Shown piece after piece: positions 45,725-53,811 of a DNA stretch of 64,000 nt (positions are counted from its first letter, which is position 1; each line of letters starts with the position of its first letter). Position numbers and translations under genes: made by a program. This stretch comes from CAWDVH01 sp963805705 (GTDB lineage Bacteria; Actinomycetota; Actinomycetes; Streptosporangiales; Streptosporangiaceae), in the NCBI GenBank assembly GCA_963805705.1, contig CAWDVH010000005.1, positions 372,001 to 436,000 of the forward strand. The letters run 5' to 3'. The notes beneath the pieces were generated by a model. The model was not told where the DNA came from. It did not search any database and saw only the letters and a program-made list of their open reading frames with translations.

Positions 45725-46297
45725 CTACGGGCTCTGCTCGTAGGCGGTGCGCAGCAGGTGCAGCACCTCGTCGTCGATGTCCTGCACGCTGCGCAGCGAG
45801 AGCTTGTGGGTGGCCTGGCCGGGCGCCGTGGCGGGCTGGAGGCGATCGGTGGCCGGCGGGTCGGTAAAGCGCAGCCCGAGATCCACCCGATCCGCCGTGG
45901 CGGCGGCGACCGCGGCGAACTGCCGGCCGCGGACGAAGGGGGTGTAGCTGCCGCGGCCCTCGACGGTCACGTCGTCGCCCAGGTCAGCCAGGGCCGCGGC
46001 GAGCGCGTCGTAGATCGGCCGCAGCCTCGCCTTCGGGCCGCTGTACTGGGCGTTGATGTAATCCGCGGTGCTCGGCCGCACCCAGCCCGCCGCGCGCGCG
46101 GCAGCGTCGGCGATCGCCCACTGGCTGTTCTGCGGCACCGCATGCTCGGACCGCAGCCAGCGGCGGACAGCATTCTGGTCCAGGGGGTCGAGGCCGGCGT
46201 CCTCGACCAGCGCGACCCATTGGTCCACTGATCGTCCGGTGCGGGCCGCCATCGATGCGGCCACCGCGCCCATCATGTCGTCAGGGGTCTTGGCCAT
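45725..46297 (-). CDS. DUF4287/DUF5655 domain protein
   Basis: A 190-residue protein. MGAVAASMAARTGRSVDQWV and VEDAGLDPLDQNAVRRWLRS form the DUF4287 helical domain. The C-terminal part (LGDDVTVEGRGSYTPFVRGR, FAAVAAATADRVDLGLRFTD, HKLSLRSVQDIDDEVLHLLR) is DUF5655-like, related to YdhG/YdeI-type proteins. The two domains are commonly fused in actinomycetes. Function unknown. Confidence 0.84.
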   Translation of the reverse strand: MAKTPDDMMGAVAASMAARTGRSVDQWVALVEDAGLDPLDQNAVRRWLRSEHAVPQNSQWAIADAAARAAGWVRPSTADYINAQYSGPKARLRPIYDALAAALADLGDDVTVEGRGSYTPFVRGRQFAAVAAATADRVDLGLRFTDPPATDRLQPATAPGQATHKLSLRSVQDIDDEVLHLLRTAYEQSP

Positions 46298-46325
46298 GCC
46301 TTCAGCCTAGATCGCAGGGTGACTG

Positions 46326-46643
46326 TCACTCCTGGTCTTCCAGCGCGTTTTTCAGCTCCACCAGCGCCGATACCGGCCCCGCCGTGTACTTGTCGATCCA
46401 GCGGTCGTGGATCAGCCGGATCGGCACCGGATTCAGGAAATGGAGCTTCTCCCGGCCCGAGCGCCGGGTGACGACCAGCCCGGCCTCCGCCAGCACCCGC
46501 AGATGCTTCATCACCCCGAACCTGGTCATCTCCATGTCCGATTCCAGGTCGGTGAGCGTACGGCCGTCCCGCTCGAAGAGACGGTCAAGCAGCAGGCGGC
46601 GGGTCGGGTCCGCGAGGGCCTTGAAGACTCGGTCATCATCCAC
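46326..46643 (-). CDS. ArsR-type winged-helix regulator
   Basis: A 105-residue regulator. MDDDRVFKALADPTRRLLLD and LTDLESDMEMTRFGVMKHLR with VLAEAGLVVTRRSGREKLHF are the HTH and wing of the SRPBCC-associated ArsR family. No SRPBCC gene is next to it, so it may act elsewhere. Palindrome GTGAC-N6-GTCAC lies 17 bp upstream of the start. Confidence 0.86.
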   Translation of the reverse strand: MDDDRVFKALADPTRRLLLDRLFERDGRTLTDLESDMEMTRFGVMKHLRVLAEAGLVVTRRSGREKLHFLNPVPIRLIHDRWIDKYTAGPVSALVELKNALEDQE

Positions 46644-46659
46644 AGCAAGCCCATGATAA

Positions 46660-46675
46660 GTGACCTATTAGTCAC
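46660..46675. promoter_or_regulatory. Inverted repeat GTGAC-N6-GTCAC
   Basis: Short palindrome in the 28-bp gap between the ArsR gene start and the end of the AlaRS-like gene, with a further GGTGAC at 46684. Position suits ArsR autoregulation. Confidence 0.4.
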
Positions 46676-47856
46676 GTGTCTAGTGGTGACGTCTGCGACA
46701 GCAGCGCCAGCACGAGCTCGCGCGGCAGCCCGTGCGTGTCGTGCAGGTAGCTGAGTTCCGCCTCGTCCGGCGGTCCGCCGGAGCGCCGCCGGGACAGCAC
46801 CGTGCGCCCGCGGATCAGCAGTTCGGCGAAACGCTGCTCCTCGTGGCCGAGCACTGCGGCGACATGGCCGGGATCGGCGGGCTGCCCGAAGTGCCCGAGC
46901 GTCTGCCCGGTTAGCTCAGGCGGCAGGTCGGACAGCGTCCGGGAATCGTCATCGCGCCACAGCACGGTCAGCACGCGGCGGATCAGCCGGCGCAGGACGT
47001 AGCCGCGGCCGGTGCTGGCCGGGCGTATCCCGTCACCGATGATCACTGTGCTCGAGCGCAGGTGGTCGGCCAGCAGGCGCAGCGCCTCCTCGCCTGGGCT
47101 CCACAGTCCCCGCAGCGTGCTCATCCACCGCTCGAACACGTCGGACTCGAAGACCGAGTCCTTGTCCTGCAGGACCGCCAGCAGCCGCTCCAGGCCCATG
47201 CCGGTGTCCACATTGGGCTGGGCGAGCCGCTCCAGGGAGCCATCCCGGTGGCGCTGGTAGCGCATCATGACATGGTTCCAGATCTCCACCCAGCGCTCGT
47301 CGCTGCCCGGCGTCCCCCGTGGCCGCCCGTGGCCGGCCCACACGAACAATTCGGAGTCCGGGCCGCACAGCCCGGTCGGGCCGTTCGACCACCAGTTCTC
47401 CTGCGTGGTGAGCTCGACCGGGACGCCGAGCTCAGCCCAGATGTCCAGCAGCTCGGTGTCGGGGCCGACCTGCTCGTCGCCGCCGAACGCGGTCGCGTGC
47501 AGCCGGTCAGGGCTGATGCCGAATCCGTCCGTGATCAGCTCATATCCCCAGCGCAGGCTCTGCGGGCCCTGGTAATCGCCCAGCGACCAGGAGCCCAGCA
47601 TCTCGAACACGGTCAGGTGCCAGGGGTCGCCGATCTCGTCGAGGTCGGTGGTGCGCAGGCAGCGCTGGACGCCGACCAGCCGCCGGCCCAGGGGGTGGGG
47701 GCGGCCTTCCAGGTAGGGGGTCAGCGGGTGCATTCCCGATGTGGTGAACAGCACCGGATCAGGCTGCGGCGGCACCAGCGAGCTGGCCGGGATGACCTGG
47801 TGCCCGCGTTCGCGGAAGAAATCGGTGAAGATCTGGATGGTCTGGTCTGCGTTCAC
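46672..47856 (-). CDS. Alanyl-tRNA-synthetase-like protein lacking editing and C-Ala domains
   Basis: A 394-residue paralogue of the AlaRS catalytic half, compared with roughly 890 residues for AlaRS. IFTDFFRERGHQVIPASSLV is class II motif 1, RCLRTTDLDEIGDPWHLTVF and EMLGSWSLGDY motif 2 region, WSNGPTGLCGPDSELFVWAG the NxW/GPCGP signature and VDTGMGLERLLAVLQD motif 3. The editing domain HxxxH and Cys-x3-His are absent. GTG 47856 follows AGGAAGG; the frame is open to 48018. It may aminoacylate a tRNA or carrier for a non-ribosomal use, as in other stand-alone synthetase-like proteins. Preceded by a leader peptide and promoter. Confidence 0.88.
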   Translation of the reverse strand: MNADQTIQIFTDFFRERGHQVIPASSLVPPQPDPVLFTTSGMHPLTPYLEGRPHPLGRRLVGVQRCLRTTDLDEIGDPWHLTVFEMLGSWSLGDYQGPQSLRWGYELITDGFGISPDRLHATAFGGDEQVGPDTELLDIWAELGVPVELTTQENWWSNGPTGLCGPDSELFVWAGHGRPRGTPGSDERWVEIWNHVMMRYQRHRDGSLERLAQPNVDTGMGLERLLAVLQDKDSVFESDVFERWMSTLRGLWSPGEEALRLLADHLRSSTVIIGDGIRPASTGRGYVLRRLIRRVLTVLWRDDDSRTLSDLPPELTGQTLGHFGQPADPGHVAAVLGHEEQRFAELLIRGRTVLSRRRSGGPPDEAELSYLHDTHGLPRELVLALLSQTSPLDT

Positions 47857-47966
47857 GGCAGGGCCTTCCTGGTGCGTGGCACCGGAAGGGACCGCGGGCG
47901 CGGCCATTGACGAGATCTGGTAACGCTCCGGCGAGCCGTTTCCGGTCGCCGGGGGATGGGGAAAGG

Positions 47967-48032
47967 TCAGGCGGCAGCAACCGGCGAGCTGATAGCTCGT
48001 GCGGTCGCGGCGCTGCACAGGGTGACCCTCAT
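47967..48032 (-). CDS. Putative Ala-rich leader peptide (21 residues)
   Basis: A short frame starting ATG 48032 with MRVTLCSAATARAISSP and ending VAAA before TGA. Seven of 21 residues are Ala, three of them consecutive at the end. It lies 110 bp upstream of the AlaRS-like start, and the candidate promoter at 48040-48068 would place the transcript start at or next to this ATG, giving leaderless translation. This is inference from position and composition; no attenuator stem-loop has been proved. Confidence 0.5.
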   Translation of the reverse strand: MRVTLCSAATARAISSPVAAA

Positions 48033-48039
48033 GGCATTC

Positions 48040-48068
48040 ATCCTACGGGCGATGCCCCGCACCCCCAA
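48040..48068 (-). promoter_or_regulatory. Sigma-70-type promoter TTGGGG-N17-TAGGAT
   Basis: On the minus strand TTGGGG (48063-48068) and TAGGAT (48040-48045) are separated by exactly 17 bases, close to the actinobacterial housekeeping consensus. The predicted start point falls seven bases on, at the ATG of the Ala-rich leader peptide. Confidence 0.6.
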
Positions 48069-48179
48069 CGCCTTTACCGCCCGTCCGCCGGGGGGCGGCG
48101 CATCGTCACGGCGCAATTCGTCCTCGGCCCCGCCGTCCTGGCCGTCGTCCAGGCCCGGCGGACGGGCGAGAAAGGCAGA

Positions 48180-48851
48180 TCAGCTAACGCGGGTTCCGTA
48201 GGCGGCGAGGAACACCCGGACGCCCGCATCGGCGTACCGTTCGAGCTCGGCCGCGGTAAAGCTCTCCGTCACGCAGAACATGGCCTGGTCCTGCGGTATC
48301 GACAAGATCAGGTAGGCGAAGTGGCTGGCCGCCAGCAGGGGGTCAGCCAGCTCCAGCAGGCCGCGCTCGGCCAGGCCCCCGAACGCTGCGGCCAGCACCT
48401 CCAGGGCCCGTGCGGGAGCGCGCCGGTAGTAGCTGCGGGCCAGGTCGGGGAATCGGTCAGCCTCGGCGATGATCAGCCGGCGCAGCTGCAGGACCGGCGG
48501 CGCCAGGACGGCGCTGACGTAACGGCGGGCGAGCACGGTCAGCGCCCGTTCCAGGTCATCGGCGCCGTCCAGGACGCGCGCCATGTCCTGGACGATCTCC
48601 TCCGAGCTGCCGGCGATACCGCCGATGATGCCGGTGAACAGGCGCTCCTTGTCGGCGAAGTTCTTGTACACCGTCTGCTTGGACACCGCGGCCAGCGCCG
48701 CGACGTCGTCCATGCTGGTCCCCTGGTACCCGTTGCGCAGGAAGAGGGAAGTGGCCGCTTCCATGATCGCCCGGCGCTTGCGGGCCGAGCGGCCTTCCTC
48801 ATCCGCGCGGCCGTCCTGATCCGCGCGGCCGTCCTGATCCGCGGTGTCCAT
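48180..48851 (-). CDS. TetR family transcriptional regulator
   Basis: A 223-residue regulator. The N-terminus has a short repeat (DQDGRAD twice), then the HTH domain RAIMEAATSLFLRNGYQGTS, MDDVAALAAVSKQTVYKNFA. The C-terminal ligand domain (about 75-223) resembles AefR-like regulators (AARYVSAV-type, RLIIAEADRFPDLARSYYRR). It is divergent from the DUF1905 gene and a large nested palindrome lies between them. Confidence 0.9.
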   Translation of the reverse strand: MDTADQDGRADQDGRADEEGRSARKRRAIMEAATSLFLRNGYQGTSMDDVAALAAVSKQTVYKNFADKERLFTGIIGGIAGSSEEIVQDMARVLDGADDLERALTVLARRYVSAVLAPPVLQLRRLIIAEADRFPDLARSYYRRAPARALEVLAAAFGGLAERGLLELADPLLAASHFAYLILSIPQDQAMFCVTESFTAAELERYADAGVRVFLAAYGTRVS

Positions 48852-48878
48852 GGGCCTCCTTCTCCTGGTCCGCCGATA

Positions 48879-48924
48879 GTACTAGACGGGCCAGTACTCG
48901 ACTTAGTACTGTACCGTCTAGTAC
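48879..48924. promoter_or_regulatory. Nested palindrome, likely TetR operator
   Basis: Outer arms GTACTAGACGG (48879-48889) and CCGTCTAGTAC (48914-48924), inner arms CAGTACT and AGTACTG, all centred on 48901/48902. Lies between the divergent TetR and DUF1905 genes, so it probably controls both. It shares the octamers TACTAGAC and GTCTAGTA with the operator at 61390-61428. Confidence 0.75.
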
Positions 48925-48945
48925 CTACAGAGGCAGGGAGGTCTC

Positions 48946-49398
48946 ATGGCCGGGGAGGCACTCAGATTCCGCACGACGATCCTGCGGGCGGGGAAGACCG
49001 CGACGGGCATCGAGGTGCCTGCGGAGCTGGTCGCGAGGCTCGGGACGACCAAGCGCCCGCCCGTCCGGGTCACCATCAACGGATATACCTACCGAAGCAC
49101 CGTCGCGGTCATGGGCGGCGTGTTCATGATCAGCGTCAGCGCGCAGAATCGCGCGAGCGCCGGGGTCGCCGGCGGCGACGAGGTGGATGTCGAGCTTGAG
49201 CTTGACACTGCCCCGCGCGAGGTAGCGGTCCCGGCTGACCTGGCCGATGCGCTCGACCATGACCCGGACGCCAGGAAGCGCTTCGACGCCCTCTCCTACA
49301 GCCGCCAGCAGGCCCACGTCCTCGCGGTCGAGGGAGCCAAGACCCCGCAGACCCGGCAGCGGCGCATCGCCCAGGTGGTCAGCACGGTGCGAGCCTGA
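48946..49398 (+). CDS. DUF1905/YdeI-OmpD-associated protein
   Basis: A 150-residue protein. FRTTILRAGKTATGIEVPAE and TINGYTYRSTVAVMGGVFMI form the DUF1905 beta-barrel, and ALDHDPDARKRFDALSYSRQ the YdeI-type helical tail. AGGGAGG lies before ATG 48946. TetR-controlled by position. Function unknown; possibly a stress-associated small protein. Confidence 0.86.
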   Translation: MAGEALRFRTTILRAGKTATGIEVPAELVARLGTTKRPPVRVTINGYTYRSTVAVMGGVFMISVSAQNRASAGVAGGDEVDVELELDTAPREVAVPADLADALDHDPDARKRFDALSYSRQQAHVLAVEGAKTPQTRQRRIAQVVSTVRA

Positions 49399-49438
49399 CC
49401 GCCTCCCGGCTCGCGCGGCCGTCCGCCCTCGCTGCCGG

Positions 49439-50188
49439 TCACGACCCGCCCCCGCGCAGCGAGCAGTCTCCGCACAGGCCGCCGCCCGGCACTCGGTAGT
49501 ACAGGCAGCAGCTGCCCCGCCGGAATTCCAGCCCAGGGCCGGTGAGCCGGCCAGTGCCGCGCAGTGTCCCGGTGTCCAGCAGCCGCTCGGCGATGGACCG
49601 GGCCGGCACCACGAGGCCCGGCCTGGCCGCCGCCAGGACCGCCAGGGCACCGATCATTGCCGACGCGGCGTTGCCCCGCAGCAGGCCGTCGGCGATCTGC
49701 CCGCGCAATCCGGCCGCGAGCTGCGCCAGATGCTCTGTCACCACGGCCCGATACAGAAGTCCCGCGAGCTGAGGGCCGGCTGGCGGCGCCAGCCAGCCGG
49801 CCGCGGCCGGCAGCCGCAGCCGCAGCGGAAGCCCGGCGCCCAGCTCCAGGTCGCGCAGATCGGGAACGATGCCATGCGCCAGCGCGCAGGCCAGCACGGG
49901 GGACCAGAGCCGGGCCGCGTAGCCGAGATGGAGGGTGGCTATCGCCACGCGGTTCTCCCGCGTGGCCAGCCGCTGCCGCAGCTGCGCGGCCAGGTCGGCC
50001 AGGCCGTCTCGATACGCCTCCCCGGCCGGCTGCCAGTCAGCCGACTGCCCGTCGGCGGCCTCGCCGTCGGCTGCCTCCTGGTTGGCTGGCTGCCGGTCAG
50101 CGGCCTCGCCGTCGGCTGCCTCCCGGCCCGGCGGCCGCGCTCCGCGTGCTGCGGCGCCGTGGCTGAGCACGAAATAGTCGCCCAGCAT
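49439..50188 (-). CDS. FhuF-like (2Fe-2S) ferric-siderophore reductase-type protein
   Basis: A 249-residue protein. The C-terminal signature RRGSCCLYYRVPGGGLCGDC is the CC-x10-C-x2-C cluster motif of FhuF, which reduces Fe(III) in siderophore complexes. The centre (HLGYAARLWSPVLACALAHG, with HL later) matches the family. An Ala/Asp/Glu-rich low-complexity insert occupies residues 20-55. ATG 50188 lacks a clear ribosome site, and coding-like sequence extends about 60 bases upstream without a start codon, so the true N-terminus is uncertain. Confidence 0.82.
   Translation of the reverse strand: MLGDYFVLSHGAAARGARPPGREAADGEAADRQPANQEAADGEAADGQSADWQPAGEAYRDGLADLAAQLRQRLATRENRVAIATLHLGYAARLWSPVLACALAHGIVPDLRDLELGAGLPLRLRLPAAAGWLAPPAGPQLAGLLYRAVVTEHLAQLAAGLRGQIADGLLRGNAASAMIGALAVLAAARPGLVVPARSIAERLLDTGTLRGTGRLTGPGLEFRRGSCCLYYRVPGGGLCGDCSLRGGGS
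50056..50123. repeat. Imperfect repeat inside the FhuF-like gene
   Basis: The 24-bp unit GCGGCCTCGCCGTCGGCTGC plus CTCC occurs at 50056-50079 and 50100-50123, separated by a related 20-bp segment. It encodes the Ala/Asp/Glu-rich insert (EAADGEAADRQ and similar). Confidence 0.7.
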
Positions 50189-50235
50189 CGCCGCGTCGGC
50201 CAGTGCTGCGGCGACCGACGGCTCGTCCGCGACTC

Positions 50236-51243
50236 TCAGCTGAGCAGCTTCCGGTCCGCCGCGGCGTCCCAGTCACCCTGAGACGGGGAGACCGGGATGC
50301 GCCAGTCGCCCTCGTTGAGGAAGCTGGGCTTGGCGCCGGCTCCCATCCGGGCGAACGCGGAGAAATCGGTGGTCTCCCGGAAGGCCGGCTGCTGATACAG
50401 ATCGCGCGCGTAGGCCCAGAGCGCGGGGAAGTCGACCAGCCGCCGCTCGCTGACCTTGGCCATCGGGTTGTACCCGAGGTCAAACCTGGCCAGCGTCGGC
50501 CAGAGCCGCACGTCCGCCTCCGTCACGGCCGCGCCGAACAGGTACCGGCGGCTGGCCAGCCGCCCCTCCAGATCCTCCAGCGTGGCGATCATGCGGTGCC
50601 TGAGCTCGTCGTACTCCCGCTCCGAGGTGGCGCCCGCGACGCGATACGGCCCGTCGTTGACGGTCTCGTACACGCACTCGTTGAGCAGATCGATCTCAGG
50701 CCGCAGGGCCGCCGGGTACAGATCGACACTCTGGTCGCCCCATGCGCCGAACTGGATGCCAAGATCGATCGTGATGTCGGGGAAGTTGTTGCTGACGATC
50801 GCGCCGCTGCGGCGGTCCCACAGCACAGGCACCGAGATATGGCCGGTGAATCCCGGCTCGGTCGCCTCGTAGGCCTGCGCCAGCAGGGTGAATCCGTTGA
50901 CGGGGTCGCCCCCGCGCCTGGCCCGGAAGGCCCAGCCGCGCCCGTCGCGCTCGTCATCGACGTAGGACAGGGAGACGACGTCCGTCAGCCCCTTAAGCCT
51001 GCGGACGATCGCGGTGCGCTGCGCCCAGGGGCAGCCCCAGGAAATGTACAGGTGATAGCGACCCGGCTCGGCCCGGTATCCGCTGGAGCCGTCGGCGGTG
51101 ATCCGGCCGCGGAACGGGTAACGCGGGCGCTGGAATGCCTGGCCGGTGTCGAAGCCGCGTCCGGCCCCGTACTGACCGTAAGCGTCGTAATCGACCGGGC
51201 TGGCGTACTCGGGCGCAGCGGTCGGCTCAGCTGTCGTGGTCAC
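50236..51243 (-). CDS. Glutathionyl/mycothiolyl-hydroquinone reductase-like (Xi-class GST)
   Basis: A 335-residue Omega/Xi-class glutathione-transferase-like protein of the YqjG/ECM4 family. YHLYISWGCPWAQRTAIVRR carries the catalytic Cys in CPWA, LKGLTDVVSLSYVDDERDGR the next strand, SVPVLWDRRSGAIVSNNFPD the cis-Pro (VPVLWD) and Ser-Asn-Asn site. The helical C-terminal domain ends near residue 310. In mycothiol-producing bacteria the thiol used is expected to be mycothiol. Followed by the FhuF-like gene. Confidence 0.9.
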   Translation of the reverse strand: MTTTAEPTAAPEYASPVDYDAYGQYGAGRGFDTGQAFQRPRYPFRGRITADGSSGYRAEPGRYHLYISWGCPWAQRTAIVRRLKGLTDVVSLSYVDDERDGRGWAFRARRGGDPVNGFTLLAQAYEATEPGFTGHISVPVLWDRRSGAIVSNNFPDITIDLGIQFGAWGDQSVDLYPAALRPEIDLLNECVYETVNDGPYRVAGATSEREYDELRHRMIATLEDLEGRLASRRYLFGAAVTEADVRLWPTLARFDLGYNPMAKVSERRLVDFPALWAYARDLYQQPAFRETTDFSAFARMGAGAKPSFLNEGDWRIPVSPSQGDWDAAADRKLLS

Positions 51244-51336
51244 GTCGCTGTCTCCACATCCGGTTGACCATCGCCGTCATGGCCATCATCACCCGCCGGG
51301 GCCCGCGATGGTAGCCGCCCGCCCGGCTTCCTGGCC

Positions 51337-52266
51337 TCAGCGGATGGCGCCGTCCGGCAGGATGGCGTGCACTCCCCAGGCCTGGTTCGCCACCTGCGTG
51401 ACCCGCAGGTTCACTACCGGGCTGGCCACGGCCAGCGCGGCCGTCTTGTCCAGGCCGTAGATCGCCTGCAGCCACGTCACCATCGCCTCGAGCGCGTCGC
51501 CCATGGCCGCGTTCAGGTCCGGACTGAAGCCGAAGGTGATCCGGCCAGCCGGGGTGTGCGCGTGCACGCCGGGCACCGGCGGATCGGCGACCAGGTCCAG
51601 CGTCACCTCAGTGGTCATGGCGCACTCGACGGCGGTGCCCGCCACCTCGCCGTCGCCTTGCGCCGCGTGCCCGTCACCGAGGCTGAGCAGCGCGCCGGGC
51701 ACGGTGACCGGCAGGTACAGGGTCGAGCCGGCGACCAGGTCCTTGCAGTCGATGTTGCCGCCGCCGACTGCCCGCGGCGGAACCGTCGAGTGCCTGCCGG
51801 GCTCGTCGAAGGCCACTCCGGTCACGCCGAGGAACGGCGCGATCGAGACGGTGTGGCCGTAGTTGTTCGTGGCCGTGCCCGCATCCGCGTCGATCTGCCA
51901 CAGCAGCCAGGAGGGCGGCCCGTCGTGCAGCCCGAGGCGACGGGTCAGCGGGGTGTCCCCGGCGGCTGCCACCGTCCAGCCCCAGTCGTCCGGCCGCAGC
52001 GAGTTCAGGCGTACCGCCAGCACGTCGCCGGGTTCCGCGCCGCGCACCGCGATGGGGCCGGTCAGGCAGTGCCCGCGCCATTCAGCACGCGGGAACATGG
52101 TCGGCTGCTCCTCACCCGGGCTCTGCTGGCGGGCCAGGAAGCCCGACGCGTCCAGCGAGCGAACCACGACGGTGTCGCCTGGATCAACGGTGAGCACCGG
52201 GGAGAGGTCGCGCGAGAAGAAGTTGGCCGTGGTGTCGGACGTGGGTCCCAGCTGGTGCTCAGTCAT
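51337..52266 (-). CDS. Acetamidase/formamidase family protein
   Basis: A 309-residue protein of the FmdA/AmdA family. FFSRDLSPVLTVDPGDTVVV, CLTGPIAVRGAEPGDVLAVR and GGNIDCKDLVAGSTLYLPVT are conserved family blocks, and LSLGDGHAAQGDGEVAGTAV holds the metal-binding Asp and His. It hydrolyses small amides to ammonia and acid. It is the last of a set of same-strand genes, following an amidohydrolase. Confidence 0.9.
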   Translation of the reverse strand: MTEHQLGPTSDTTANFFSRDLSPVLTVDPGDTVVVRSLDASGFLARQQSPGEEQPTMFPRAEWRGHCLTGPIAVRGAEPGDVLAVRLNSLRPDDWGWTVAAAGDTPLTRRLGLHDGPPSWLLWQIDADAGTATNNYGHTVSIAPFLGVTGVAFDEPGRHSTVPPRAVGGGNIDCKDLVAGSTLYLPVTVPGALLSLGDGHAAQGDGEVAGTAVECAMTTEVTLDLVADPPVPGVHAHTPAGRITFGFSPDLNAAMGDALEAMVTWLQAIYGLDKTAALAVASPVVNLRVTQVANQAWGVHAILPDGAIR

Positions 52267-52381
52267 CGGGTCTCCCTGCGGGGTGCGGCGGGGCTGGGTG
52301 CGGGCTCGGCGACGGAGCTCGCCGCGGGCTCGGTGGCGGGGGCCTGGGTGACGGGCTCAGTGGCGGGGCTCAGCGACGGCC

Positions 52382-53587
52382 TCAGCCACGGACCTGGCGT
52401 CCGTCCTTGTAGACGGCGCGGATATTGGCCTTCAGGTTCGCCAGGTCGAACGGGTCACCGGCGACCACGACGATATCGGCGCGCATGCCCGGCGCCAGGA
52501 CTCCCGCCTCGCCCTGCATGCCGAGCAGCTCGGCCGCCGAGCGGGTCGTCGCGACCAGGACGTCGGCCGGTGCCATTCCGGCCTCGGCCATCAGGGTCAG
52601 CTCGCGGAGGTTATCCCCGTGCGGCCCCACGCCGCTATCGGTGCCCATGGCCACCTTCACCCCGGCCGCGGCGGCCCGCCCGAACGACTCGAAATGCGTC
52701 TCGATGACCTCCTGCGCCTTGGCCGCGACGCCGTCGGGCAGGTTGGCGCCGTTCTTGGCCGCCTCCAGCACGGCGACCGGCGCCACCAGCGTCGGCACCA
52801 GCCAGGTGCCGGCCGACAGCATCATGGAGATCGCCTCGTCGTCCAGGTAGATGCCGTGCTCGATCGAGCGGACTCCGGCGCGGATGGCGTTCTTGATGCC
52901 CTCGGTCGCCTGAGCGTGAGCCATCACCGGCAGGCCCGCCGCGGCCGCCTCGGCCATCAGCGCGTCCAGCTCATCGACCCGGAAGTGCGCGTGCCGCGGA
53001 TTGTCCCGTGGCGACAGGACCCCGCCGGAGGTGCAGACCTTGATGACGTCAGCGCCCGCCCGCACGATTTCCCTGACCCGCTTGCGCATCTCCTCCGGGC
53101 CGTCGACGATCCCCACCGGCCGCCCCGGATGCGGTAGCGCGATGGACACCGAGAATCCCGACGGGAGCCAGCCGTCGCCATGTCCCGCCGTCTGGCTCAG
53201 CGCCGTGATCGCGATCTGCAGCCGCGGGCCGTCGATCAGCCCGTCCTCGACGGCCCGCTGGATGCCCAGGTCAGCGCCGGCGGCGTCGCGCACCGTGGTG
53301 ATACCGCAGTCCAGCGTCGCCCGCAGGTTCGCCGCGGCCTGGAAGAACTGGTAGGAGAACGGCCGCTGCAGGCGCCGCAGCACGTCAACGCCCGAGCTGG
53401 TGACATGGACATGGCAGTCGAACAGCCCGGGCAGCAGGGTCAGGCCCGATACGTCGATGCTCTCATCACCATCGAGGTCCTGGCCGACCTCCAGGATCTG
53501 CCCATCCTCGATGACCACGTCACCATCGGCGACCGGGCTGCCCGTCCCGTCGAAGATCCGCCCGCCGCTCAGCACCATTCTGCTCAT
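52382..53587 (-). CDS. Metal-dependent amidohydrolase (imidazolonepropionase-like)
   Basis: A 401-residue amidohydrolase. LLPGLFDCHVHVTSSGVDVL gives the HxH metal motif, SGGVLSPRDNPRHAHFRVDE the Lys-replacement region and later strand, VMAHAQATEGIKNAIRAGVR and SIEHGIYLDD the next two histidines, and GTDSGVGPHGDNLRELTLMA the catalytic Asp. Related to imidazolonepropionase/prolidase-like enzymes acting on cyclic amides or peptides. Substrate unknown. Confidence 0.9.
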   Translation of the reverse strand: MSRMVLSGGRIFDGTGSPVADGDVVIEDGQILEVGQDLDGDESIDVSGLTLLPGLFDCHVHVTSSGVDVLRRLQRPFSYQFFQAAANLRATLDCGITTVRDAAGADLGIQRAVEDGLIDGPRLQIAITALSQTAGHGDGWLPSGFSVSIALPHPGRPVGIVDGPEEMRKRVREIVRAGADVIKVCTSGGVLSPRDNPRHAHFRVDELDALMAEAAAAGLPVMAHAQATEGIKNAIRAGVRSIEHGIYLDDEAISMMLSAGTWLVPTLVAPVAVLEAAKNGANLPDGVAAKAQEVIETHFESFGRAAAAGVKVAMGTDSGVGPHGDNLRELTLMAEAGMAPADVLVATTRSAAELLGMQGEAGVLAPGMRADIVVVAGDPFDLANLKANIRAVYKDGRQVRG

Positions 53588-53811
53588 GCGTCACATCCTC
53601 TCGCTGCCAGCATCTGCCACCTGTCCGCGCTCGCGGCCGTCGCCGCCTGTTCGCTCCCGGCCGCCGCGCCTGTTCGCGCGCGTCCGCCGCCACCCGCCGG
53701 CCCCGCGCGGGCGCTAAGCCAGGTGATCACTAGCTCATCATCTCGGCCCCGCCTGCCCACCCGCTCGCCGGGTGTAGCTCAGCCGCCGCGCCCGCTGCGC
53801 GTCGTCTGGCC

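Noticed and set aside
47857..48180. T-box riboswitch upstream of the AlaRS-like gene
   Set aside because: No T-box sequence (UGGN bulge) or Stem I-like fold found; the leader peptide explains the region better.
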